DNA of 64,000 bases from Symsagittifera roscoffensis. Its lineage: Eukaryota > Xenacoelomorpha > Acoela > Convolutidae. The position numbers were made by a program, and so were the translations under genes. The stretch spans positions 26,209,378 to 26,273,377 of the forward strand of contig NC_087071.1 of NCBI RefSeq assembly GCF_963678635.1, written 5' to 3'. Positions 1 to 10,310 of this stretch are shown here, in pieces (within the stretch, counting starts at the first letter, position 1; each line of letters starts with the position of its first letter). The notes beneath the pieces are model-generated. The model had not been told where the DNA came from and searched no databases. It saw only the letters and a list, made by a program, of their open reading frames with translations.

Positions 1-320
1 GAAGATGTCGCGGATCTACTCTTCCTCTCCGCTGGATATATCCCATTTCTTCGCGTTTAAGCTAGAGCGCCCCAGAACTGTTCAAAGCTCTTTCTATGTC
101 TCTGGCGTCTATTAAGTATTAAGTAGCTTGTGGCATTGGAATGTTACATTGAGATTTCTGATTAAAACATGGTTTAGGAGCTCCCAAATTACGGCGAAAT
201 TTGTTCGTCGGATTTTTACGCTGGAAAACTTTTGTGAGAAAACTCTCTTACCCTCACTTTCAAGTGCTAGGTAAAGCGTAGAGCGGACCTTCTTGTCTGC
301 TTCTTCCATTCGCATTCCAT
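1..320 (-). pseudogene. Ty3/gypsy-type gag fragment, broken
   Basis: Minus-strand frames encode a capsid-like segment. An open stretch (315 down to 112) contains EADKKVRSTLYLALESEGKR and continues, after stops and frame changes, into FEQFWGAL and finally GEEE-stop-IRDIF at the window edge. The order (charged helix, F-Q-x-F-W, EE-x-IRDIF) is that of gag capsid domains of Ty3/gypsy elements. It aligns with the intact gag-like ORF at 55,298-56,095, where EAEARLKSRLFFALGNKGKR sits at the same place. At least two stops and one frameshift make it non-functional. It continues outside the window, so its full extent is unknown. Confidence 0.6.
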
Positions 321-3300
321 TGATAGTTTTGGTTTCTATTTTGGTTTGAGCGTTTTCAGAATCATTGAATCTACTTCTTTCTTCTGCGTTCCTTGCTAAA
401 CGTACCGGGTCGCCGAATCGTTTTGAGGTTCTTCCTCCACTTGCAAATCTTCCTTTTTCAGAATTTCCAAAGGATTTAATAAGATATATTTATCGATATT
501 CTATTTGACTATTGATGCTTATTGGAACATATTTCTCCAATTTTCCCATTGCGCTGGGGGATCGATAGTATGAGTTTGCCAAATTGGAGGTACTCCCCTT
601 ATGCCAGATTCGCTTAGAGATGACTGTGCCATAATAAATTGAGCAAAAACTCTAACTAAGCTAGCTTAAAATTATTAAAAGGTAAAATGACAGTTCGATT
701 AAAGTATGTGTTGTTTACAACTAAGATAGAAAAGCACTGACGCTCGCTCAAACCGATGGACTTCAGTTGCGATGGACAAGTTCATATAAGACGGGTTAAT
801 TAAACTAAGATGATTGAAATAAGACTAATCACAACAACATGGACTGGGTTCGGGTACGTACCGGGTTGACGCCGATGGATGACAGAAAATTGCCGTTCAT
901 GCAATAGCGTAATATGTCCTGCTACTGTTTGACAGTACAAAGAACTGCAGGTTTTGGGAAAAGTAAGAAAAAAATTTGTGCAGCCAGAAAGTGTATAAAC
1001 ACAGAAATGTAATAATAAGAGCAAGGTGCATTGTCTTTCCAGTGTGGAGTGGATGACTTATTCAGAAATAATCAAAAAATTTTGGATAAAGATAAAAGAT
1101 CGCGAATTTTAATTTTTGCAAAAGTTAAGAGAATATTTTAGTGGACATCGAAAATTACTGATTCATGGCCGCTTTTTACAAGTAAAATTATTTTTATCAG
1201 AGAAGGTCACAAGACACCAGGAGTAGATGAACGTAAAGGGAGAGATTGGGAGATGAAATGATTCCAAATATTGGAAATCACAATCAAATTGAGAAAAATT
1301 GTGCGTTTAATAACTCATTAATGCGAGATATCAATGGATCGAATGCCAACCCAATTGGACAACTGATCATATACATGCATTCAATGAACGGATCATTGCA
1401 AAAAAATCAAGAAACTTCGCAATATGTGCATAAAAAAATATCACAATTCGGTTATTAGTAACTTCGCCCAAATGAACTGCGGGGCTCAACTGGAACAAAG
1501 TTATGCCAAAAACACTGAAATCAATTGTTGAAATAATAAATCTAATAAAACATCACAAGGATAAATTTTAGATTGACCGCACACTTTTCCCTCAAACTAT
1601 TTATTGAAGTTGAATTATGTTTTTTTTTCAGAAGTCATTTTTAGGACGCAGTAAATTGACGATTTCAAAAAAATGCAATCGATTGCGAAAAAAAAAATTG
1701 AAATAATTTTTTTTTTCATATCCAAGATTTGCTCAAACAATTTTTTGGGCGCTTGTTTGAAATGCGTACTTCATACGGTATCGAATTGCAAACTTGAATC
1801 GTGACTAACAGGAAGATTTTAGTGTGGGTCTCATAGGGTGAGTAAATGTAATATTTTAATAGTTGAAAAGTGGGCTCTTTTTCCTTTTCCCCCCACCTCA
1901 CACGAGCTTCAAAATATTAATGTAACGAGTGGTTAACTATGAAGACCAAATATGTTTGTCGTGGCCTTATTAGTCTGTATGTAAATTGTCATAACAATCG
2001 GACAATGTCGTCAACAATATTACATGTAAAAAATTGCAGGTGGGGGGGGGGAAGGAAAAAGAGCCGAAAAGTGATTACCTTCATTGGGAACAGTGGTTTC
2101 AGTGAATGTCGCACGTATTCAAATTAATTAAAATACCGAAATCAAACCAAGTTATTCTGCTGGGCAAGATTCAGTCAAGTCCAAAAACTATTTGGAGTAC
2201 TTAGCAAGTAAATGAAATCTATTTTCGCATTCAATCCAAAAACGTCTAACGCGTCATTCAAACAATGTCCGAAAATTGACTTCGTTGCTACTGCAAGTCT
2301 GATCGAGACATAAATGGAGTGTGCTTGATTCTGAAAAACAATCAAACGTGTCGCAAGAACGTCGCAAGAAACCACAGCCATAAAAACGGCTTGAAGCCTG
2401 CAATGTCTGCTACATGCAGAGCAAGTCCTAGGCTTTTCAGCAAAAACTTCAATACTTCATTTTAACTTTAGAAGGAAGATGGTTTGAGTTAAGAATGTGT
2501 TGCGAACTTCAGGAACTGGATTTTTATTCAGAACAGATTATAATTTTTTATCAGATATAGCTAAATGTATGATTCACTCGAGACATTAATTTAGATTTTC
2601 TGGTTTTATAACTGATTAGAAATTTAACGGTTAAAATCTTTTCATGTTATATATTTTTTATTTGCTTAGTTTTTTTCATGTCAAAAATTCTAGTATCATG
2701 GGTTTTAGTATAGTTAAAAAATTCCAACTGAAAGCAAAACTTTTTTATATGAGCTACAGCAAAAACATATTATAATTTTTTTTAAATAAAAAAATTAAAC
2801 ACGAGTTAATAATAAATCATAATAAACAGTTTCAAAGTGAAGTCATCACGCGTAAAAAACTAAAAATGAAATTTTTTTTCACAAAAACATCACTTGAGAG
2901 AGCAACGTAAGAATAAATTTATCCTGTTTTTAGGCGTCTCAGAGCGAGAATCAAAATTGTGTTTTTGGTACCCTTGAAGTTCCGGGGAAAAAACCTTGAG
3001 ATGAGAGTCCAGCTTGATCATTATAGAAAAAAAAGGGTAAAAGTTTTACTGTTCAATGGAATTTGAGGGTTTACCAGAATAGTCCTTACAAAATTAATCA
3101 TAATAAAAAAAATTTTTAGTTCCTTATTATTAAAAGTTTTTTTTCGTTACTGTAAAATTAGGAATCTAAAATAGCAAATTGTCGAAGAGTACCCGCATTA
3201 TGGCAGCAATCGAGTGCTTTGACGCAAATTTTGAGTGTATTACGACAGTTCTCTCAATATTTTTTAAAATTGAATTTTTTTTTGTTGATTTTCTCAAGTG

Positions 3301-3743
3301 ATTCTCTTTCGTAAAACTTCACATTGGCCTTCACTTCGTTTTACTTTGCATAAAAGTTTTAGCAGTTCATAAGTATGAAATTCTTTAATCGAAAATTTTT
3401 TATAATGATGTGTTATAAATTGAATTTATTGGAATATTATCGTAACATATGGTTTTTGTAGGCCGTTTCAGGATCATTTTTACGTGTTCCATATTTGTTC
3501 TATCAGTTGATGCGTATGCGAGGACTCATTATTGAAAATTGACTGAACAAAAGTTTTATAGGTTAGAAGAGGCTGGTTTTCCGTCAAAGTTTTTCTCGGT
3601 CTGGCTGTCAGGCTTACGTTTTTTCTGAGAAAAACGTACATGGTTTTCGAAGGTTAAGCTTTTAATTATAGTAATTACAGGAAAGTAAATTAAATTACCT
3701 TCCTTGCAAAAAGTTCCAGGAAAGTAATTTCAACTAAAGCGAT
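321..3743. other. non-genic stretch, AT-rich
   Basis: No reading frame here has recognisable protein similarity or exon-like composition. Short open frames (around 800-1,024, 1,246-1,458, 1,939-2,127 and 2,175-2,381) are AT-rich and lack motifs. The only structure I can support is the dispersed repeat at about 2,060-2,420. Confidence 0.5.
2060..2420. repeat. dispersed repeat family 1, copy 1
   Basis: This stretch resembles 11,250-11,760 in the same order: gattaccttcatt, tctgctggkcaagat, caagtccraaaa, a tract with attcaatccaaaaa, aatgtccgaaaa, then gtcgcaagaacgtcgca and a cataaaaacggcttgaa-like block. A third partial copy lies at 12,150-12,440. No coding potential, terminal repeats or target duplication were found, so the element class is unknown. 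Confidence 0.55.
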
Positions 3744-5990
3744 TTAAATTTTCGAGTTTTCTTTTTTTGCTATTAATAGTTGTATCTGTTGAATGTTTAA
3801 CATCTGATGTTTTTCGTCGAAAAACTTAGTTTTTTGTTCTTTCTTTGGTGTTAATTTTTTGCTCGCTAACCAATTAAAAGTTTCTTTTAGGATATCTTTG
3901 TGATCTGCTTTCAGGCTTTTTAAAGATGAGGTTGTTTTTATAACTGTATCATCCGCATAGAGCAACATCTTACTAACTTGTTGAGGACTGTTGCTTTTTT
4001 CTGTTTCAATTACATATAAGATGAATAGAAGTGGACCCAAAAATTGATTCCTGTGGGACAGCAAAATTGATTCCTTCAACTTTTGATTTTTTTTCTGGAT
4101 ATGTACACATAATATTTTCTGTTTGCTGAAAAAAGTTTGCATAATTTGCAGGACCTCTAAGTACTAATGAATAGCGTTTATCCAGCAGAAGAATATGGTC
4201 GAGAGTATTGAAGGCCTTTTTTTACGACCACGGAAGTGCATTGGGTTAAGATGGCTTGACCACTCCAGTAAAATCTAATTTCCTTAATCAGCGATAAAAT
4301 TGCATATATAGTGCCACCTTTTGATCTGAACTCAAACTGAATATGATTGAACACCCTACTTTTGTCCAAAAACCGTTCAGCTTCTTAAAAATGAGCTTCT
4401 CAAAACAATTTACCGAAATATGGTACAAAAAAAGTTATCAAAGACTCGCAGGATCTTTTTTGTTGCCGTCTTTGTGTATTACTTTAGGGTTTCCGGAACA
4501 GTTAAGAAGAAAATCATTTTTGAAAAAGCGCTGTCAACAACTTCAAAAGTACAGGCTGTCAAAAATATCCGATAAGTCAAGGCTGTATTTCGGTTTCAAA
4601 TTTTTAAACACTTTTTCTATTTATTTTGTGTTTGTTGGTTTTGAAATATTTGCTTGAGTGCGACACGTTTTTTTGCCTGGTCGCAAAATTTTTGCAGCGA
4701 AATTTTTTCCTATATCTGAAATTACTCATTAAACTTGTTTATACCAACGTCTTCCAATGGTTTATCTTTTTTATTTTTTTCTGATTCTGTCAAATCTTTG
4801 TGCATTCTGAAATATTGTTTAATTTGGATATTTGCTTCAACCTTCAACTTTCCTTTTCTTAGCCATTTAATTTTTCACAAAAATTAGATAGATATGATAA
4901 TTTATGCTCAACGCTGATATACAGAGCCTTTAAACTAGTTTAGTGATCGAAGTTTTTTCGTGGCCGCGTTTCTATTTCAATATCTATCCAAATTTTTTGT
5001 CGTTTTTCAGAGGCGCAATTTTTGGAAATAATCAAAAATTATTTTGCCTTTAAAAAGTTTAAGCACTCTTTTGAAATTGAATCATTACAGTCTAATAAGG
5101 AGATTTGATCCGTAGGTTTGTCGATGTCAGGTTTATGACCGGCCCTGAGATCTTCATACCAGTTTATACCAGGGTCTAGCGGTAAACTTTTGAATTGAGA
5201 GTCTCTGATTCTGTATCAATGTTTAGACCAAGTGTTACAGTGTAATGATCGCTTACTGATGTTGGAAGCAATTTGCTTTGATATGTTTGCTTGCAGAAAG
5301 AAAAATTGATACAAGGTTTGTTTTCACTACTTTTTTCTGATCGCTTGCATACTGTTGGCGAATTTCCAATCAAAAGTATTTAGTAGTTCTTGTAAATAAC
5401 CTTTCCTTTTGTTTTTGTTCAATGAATTCACGTCGAAGTTACCACAGACTACATGTTTTGCCTGGTGGTCAACCGTATGATTATTTAATTTTTTTTAAAG
5501 CTTGTCTAATGTTTGCAAGTTAACTGCGCTGGGTGGTCTAAAAACACACAAAATTTTGACGCTTCTTCATTTTGTCACAATTCGGACACTCAGTGTTTGG
5601 ATATTGTTATGATTTACTTTTGTTTCATTGAAAAATGATTCTTTGGCATATATGTTTATCAAACAACTCTATTTTTTCTTGAACGATCAATTAAAAATTG
5701 ATAACGCTTTAATTGAAATAAGTGACTAATTGATATTCCCGTAGCCATATTTCTGTTATACATATCGCTATTGGCATTGAATTTAGTTAAGCAACCAAAA
5801 TTTCAATTTCGTGAAAATTTTTTGGAAGAGATCTTGTTCTTTAGTAAAAATTGCTTGCTTCAATTTATACTTTAAGGCCCTTATTAGTTTTTGCCGATCC
5901 TTTCTGATTAAAACCGAGCAACGCACTTTGATTTTCCCCACTTGTTTTGACCAATTTTGAACTAGAAAATTAAAACGAAGTTTCACTTCT
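3744..5990 (-). pseudogene. decayed non-LTR retrotransposon (EN-RT remnants)
   Basis: Minus-strand frames, read from high to low coordinates, give an endonuclease-like part and then a reverse transcriptase. The endonuclease part includes VVCGNFDVNSLNK (near 5,450) and the conserved-looking VSDHYTV (near 5,250). The RT part includes FEFRSKGGTIYAI (near 4,340), KKAFNTLDHILLLDK (near 4,220), FAVPQES, LGPLLFILYV and the catalytic LLYADDTVI (near 3,960), followed by FNWLASKKLTPKKEQKTKFF. This is the domain order of APE-type LINEs of the CR1/Jockey kind. Many frameshifts and stops are present and I see no poly-A end or target duplication. The clade assignment is tentative; the LINE identity is secure because of the Y-A-D-D box in context. 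Confidence 0.85.
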
Positions 5991-7044
5991 ACGCTTTCTT
6001 CGACTTATGATTTTTCGTTTTGTCTCTTTTCTTTGTGAAACAGTTACAATTTTTTGCAACTTCTCCGTTGATTTTCAGTGAATTTTGATGAGTAATACTT
6101 AATTATTCAGATGAGAGAGACAGGATTTGTTCAAAACATACTCAGCGTAATCACACAGCTGTTAAAAAGTTTTATTGCACCAAAAAATTATTTCGAAGGA
6201 CCCCTGCACTGACTTATCGTTTGTCTAATTACAAACCAGTCATATTTTCCTGAGGAATCACAAGCAAGGCCGACAAAAGGCCTTCCGATACGTTAATCGA
6301 GCACTGATTTGAAATAATTTTACTTCATTGTCAATAAAGCAAAAAACGAAAACGTATTGAGGAACTACATAAAGTCAACTTAAACGAAAAAATGATTTAG
6401 ACTACCCCAAAAAAAACAAATGAGACAATTCCTTTTTTGCACAGACGTCATAAGTAACTCAAAATTGATAGTTTCAGTTCCTCGTTGTAGTAAAGGAACA
6501 GATGCTTTTATTGCCTAATTTTGGGAGGCGTTATATCTTTTAATTGGCAGAGACACTTTTTGAGCAATCGCATCATCTCTCGCAACTTGAACATACTTTC
6601 TTTTTCTTGCATTATTCTCAAGCTTTATCAGTTCATCGACACTGTTTACTTTGAAATACTTTTTGCCCTTTTCTCCCGTCCTCCTCGCATCCGAAACCAC
6701 ACAGTTGTTCGTGACGGTCTTGAGATCCATCTGTTTTGGAGATGTTTTTATTTCTGCTCCTGCTTTGGGAAGCGGTTCGTTTAAGTAAATCCCTTTTTTA
6801 TTTACTGGGTAAAGCTTTTTAATGTTTTCATAGCGAAACTGAAAATTAGGTGAAATAGTTCGGGTGCAACTCTTGTTTGTAAGGATAAGGACGGGATGGG
6901 GTACGATTTAAACTTGTTGGCCGTTCACGGTTAATACAAACCAAATGCAACCATTTTAGGGACGCATAACGAGGAATTAATCAAGGACAAGCCGAATGGG
7001 GGGAATTGTACTGATGTGGGGCGACTGGCTTTTGAATCAGATAG
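5991..7044. other. non-genic stretch with one small candidate ORF
   Basis: Mostly featureless AT-rich sequence. On the minus strand 6,730-6,515 is a 71-codon ORF starting MDLKTVTNNCVVSDARRTGE. It is rich in Lys, Asp and Arg, less AT-biased than its surroundings, and followed at once by AATAAA downstream of its stop. I do not recognise it. It could be a terminal exon, a transposon scrap or chance. Confidence 0.3.
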
Positions 7045-7052
7045 TGCAAAAG

Positions 7053-7506
7053 CAGGGGCGGATTTAGGGGGGGGGGGTCGGGGGGAGGGGGGGGCGGACG
7101 CCTTCCCCCCCCCCCCCCCCCCCCAGGGATTCGACCCCCTTCCGACCCAAAGGGTCCCCCCTTTGATACTTTTTCCGAAATCCATTTTTGGCCGACCGAC
7201 CCTAAAATTTTTCTAAAGGCGCCTTCAGCGCCAATATATACTAACTTTGAGGGGGAGCGCGCGCCAAAAAAAAACGCGATTTTTTTGTCAAAATTTTTCA
7301 AAAATTGCCCAAAAACGGCTTTTTTGACTGTTTTTTCAAAAATTTGCCTGCGGCGCAGAAAATTTTGCCAAAGTAGGGGCAAAACAGTGCTTTGGGAGAG
7401 CTCGAAAAATCAATTTGGTCGACCTAAAAAAAAAAAGGTCGTCAAAATTTCGGAAAATTTTTTGAAAATCCGCCCCCCCCTCGAGAAAATCCTAGATCCG
7501 CCCCTG
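7053..7506. mobile_element. hAT-type MITE, complete, 454 bp
   Basis: The element begins CAGGGGCGGATTTAGG and ends CCTAGATCCGCCCCTG, giving terminal inverted repeats of about 16 bp with a CAGGGGCGG/CCGCCCCTG end. It is flanked on both sides by the same 8 bp, tgcaaaag (7,045-7,052 and 7,507-7,514). CAG-type ends plus an 8-bp target duplication are the signature of hAT transposons. There is no transposase inside, so it must have been moved in trans. The interior has long G and C runs and a block reading ccgaccctaaaatttttc that recurs at 8,050, 9,180 and 16,150. Confidence 0.9.
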
Positions 7507-8327
7507 TGCAAAAGTAATCGAAGTAACCATTAGAAAAGATTGGATAACAGATGTGCATTGGAAAGAGACAGTTATATCATCAAAAAGAAGGTCAAAACAG
7601 AAGTTATGAGCTCATGTTCCATTTCACTGGAGTGCAATTTACAGCAAAATAATAATTAGAGTACACTTTCAAACAAACAAAACAGTATCAATCGCAGGAA
7701 GTTAACTGACCACGAGGATTGTGTGGCCCATAAACCAGCCCAAGTATAAACCAGCTACCGTATAAACCAGTCGAAAGTTCGTAACTTTTATATACCATGA
7801 AAAATTATGTAACATTCACAAATGTCATGCAACTTTAATTCATTTAAGCTGAAACTGTTGATGTGAAAACTGATATTTGCGGAATTTCGGTAGAATTTAC
7901 TTTTCTTGCTGCAGGAATCCTTAGATTTCCAAAACTTAAGGGATTGCCTCCGAAACTTTTAGTTTTGCGGTAAGCAAATTTACTCGGTAAGCAGGGATTT
8001 AGGGATTATACCTCCTGACAACACGAAAGGAATAGTTTTGTGACATTCATTTTGGCTGACTGACCCTAAAATTTTTTTAAAATTGCTTCCCAATAAACGA
8101 AACTTTTAGTTTTGCGGTTCGTAAATTTCTTCAATTGACTGTTTCGGATGCGACTTTCTGACGTAGGTCTTTTCCAGATTTTTTGCTTAATTATCAGTTT
8201 ATATTCAATTAAAATAATTTAAGAAAAGTAAAATTTTGAAAAAAATTAGGCTGTGCTCGACCTTTGCTTGGAATTTCTCGAGCTATGTTTCGACTCTATC
8301 GACCAAAATTGGGTATGTTTTGACTTT

Positions 8328-8417
8328 GTGCTCGACTTGAAATTGCTTCTCGACCGCTGAATTTCAGCATCAAAACTGCACTTGCTCGATTTTCAAGTCG
8401 AAACATAAGTCGAGCAC
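8328..8417. repeat. inverted repeat rich in TCGA
   Basis: gtgctcgactt (8,328-8,338) is the exact reverse complement of aagtcgagcac (8,407-8,417), and gacttgaaa/tttcaagtc pairs just inside. The wider region 8,250-8,430 contains further gctcgac/gtcgagc words. It may be the core of a small MITE, but no target duplication was found. Confidence 0.6.
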
Positions 8418-8965
8418 CTCGACCCGGGTATGACTTAAGTTTTCGGCCGGGTTACATGCCCTGCGCAGTTTTGGCTGGTTTATATACACTCGATATATCA
8501 TGTTTTGATTAGAAAGCTCAATGATAGATTAAACTAAAATTAGCAATGGATTTTCTAAAAAAAACCTAATCAGTACGTCCGAAGGAATTTTCGTGCGTCA
8601 CGTTGAAATGCAATAACTGAGCTTGGGGTTTGAATGTCAACCGTACAGTGAGCATGATTGCGTTTTAATGCTAAGGATACTGAGAAAAAAACTGTTCAGC
8701 AAGAATTCCAAATCTGGAAAACAAAAAAATTATTAAGACCTACAATTGCGACTCATGAAATATAACTTTAGAGAAGGAAGATGCGACTGGGTAGATTGGT
8801 GCCCGAATTGGTCTGCTAGTAAGACTTAGTACTGTTTCAGAGTGAAACCAGTAATTGTTCTTAGCAATACTGTTCAAATTAGAGAAACAAGAGAAAACAG
8901 TTCCGGGAAATTCGATTGGGAATTACTATTGATAATTGTTCAGCATGCAAAGAAGCAGGAAGTGC

Positions 8966-9024
8966 CTGTGTGTGCGTGTGTGTCTCTGTGTGTGTGTGTG
9001 GTTGTGTGTGTGTGTGGGGGGGGG
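8966..9024. repeat. GT microsatellite ending in a G run
   Basis: About 58 bp of imperfect (TG)n followed by ten consecutive G. Open frames crossing it encode only Cys/Val repeats and are artefacts. Confidence 0.95.
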
Positions 9025-9201
9025 TTACAGAGATTTAAAAAAACTCAGATATTACCAAGCAAAACTGTGCACTGGGTATGCGAACAATTTGGTGTCTCTA
9101 GGTCACTGGTATCCATGGACCAGTCTCTATACTTGTTCCAAAAAGCAAGTGTGGCATTGTTTTGCGTCGTTCTTTTTGGCGGACCGACCCTAAAAATTTT
9201 C

Positions 9202-9487
9202 GAAATTTTGTAAGTGGATGTTTAAAGACTTGTCTATGGATTATATTGACATACAGACGTCCAAAATTGTGCCTATTCATTGCATAGTTTGACCTCGTAA
9301 TTCAGAGCTCTCCCAAAGCACCATAAAGACCAAATTTTTAACAAAAAATTAAAATGTGGTCTTTATGGTGCTTTGGGAGAGCTCTGAATTACGAGACCTA
9401 ACTGTGCTATGGATAGGCACAATTTTGGTCGTCTGTATGTCATTATAATCCATAGACAAGTCTTTAAACTTCCACTTACAAAATTTC
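9202..9487. repeat. long foldback repeat, about 138-bp arms, 11-bp loop
   Basis: The left arm 9,202-9,339 starts gaaattttgtaagtgga and the right arm 9,351-9,487 ends tccacttacaaaatttc. The arms are reverse complements with only a few mismatches, including a perfect run through cgtaattcagagctctccca. The loop is 9,340-9,350. The arms contain ctttgggagagctc, which also occurs in the hAT MITE at about 7,390, so the foldback is built from sequence of that family. A transcript would form a long near-perfect hairpin. Confidence 0.92.
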
Positions 9488-9539
9488 CATGAACTCCGCG
9501 CTAAAACAAGTGTAACGTAAGCTTTCTCGGCATATAAGT

Positions 9540-10310
9540 TTTGTCACAGAATCCGCAACCAGCAATTATGGCTAGTTGTTCCGAATTCCGCAATGTAACT
9601 GGATTCCGCAAATGTAAGAGGGTTAAGCTTACAGTTTGCGGATTCCGCGTATAATTAGCGGATTCCGCTTACAGTTGCTGATTCCATGACAGTGTAATTT
9701 TACTTTGCACTTAAATTATTAATTGTTGATTATTATTATTCCGACTTTCGTATTGAATGTATTTGAATATTTGTGCTCGGGGCGAGTTTTTTTTCAGACA
9801 AATTTCGACTTTTTAACTAGCCATTTTTGACGGAATTTTTTTTATCATTCAAAAAGTATTGTTGTCCTGGGCTTAAATTTGAAAAGATATTTCACCTGTG
9901 ATCATTTTTAAGTTATGAGGGTTTTGTTTTTATATGGCGTGTGGGGGGATGGTTTTAAGAAAAATCTCAATTTTTAATATATTTTTTTTTCATTTATTTT
10001 ATTTGATCTAATTTTTTCATGTTATTTTTTGCTCCATAGACCTTAACAGGCAGTCGGAACATTCAGGGATTCGCCCTGATACGAGCAGTCTTGTTATTTG
10101 TTCATGGTTCCAAAAACTGTTCGTGTTCCGCAAACTTTGATCCAAATTTGCCTGTTTTTGTTAACTTGAGCTGTACATTGTTCTAGCTAAATATTTGTTG
10201 AATCCAAAACAGCAAAGACGATCAAAGAAAAGTAGCAATATTGCGGGTTCCGGTTTAAATCTGTTTTTAGCTTGTTGCGGAATCCGGTTACAATTCACAA
10301 AATATACAGT
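9540..10310. repeat. repeat block flanked by GGATTCCGC words
   Basis: ggattccgc/gcggaatcc-like words recur at about 9,545, 9,600, 9,640, 9,660, 10,245 and 10,280. The middle part (about 9,770-10,090) is the reverse-complement counterpart of 36,400-36,890: both carry the block tttcgactttttaactagcc, a tatggcgtgtgggg or ccccacacgccat block, and a cagggcgaa palindromic block. This marks a second dispersed family. No coding potential was seen. Confidence 0.6.

Larger units (their letters stand above)
7507..9201. other. non-genic stretch with repeat fragments
   Basis: No gene seen. It holds a thrice repeated tataaaccag block (about 7,730-7,775), two copies of cgaaacttttagttttgcgg (7,952 and 8,100), an internal fragment of the hAT MITE family near 8,050-8,090, an inverted repeat at 8,328-8,417 and a GT microsatellite at 8,966-9,024. 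A second MITE-family fragment begins near 9,177. Confidence 0.5.

Noticed and set aside
6931-7382. Overlapping proline/glycine-rich open frames on both strands
   Set aside because: They arise from poly-G and poly-C runs inside the hAT-type MITE and have no independent support.
8842-9213. Cys/Val-rich open frames of up to 123 codons
   Set aside because: They read through the GT microsatellite and G run and hold no motif.
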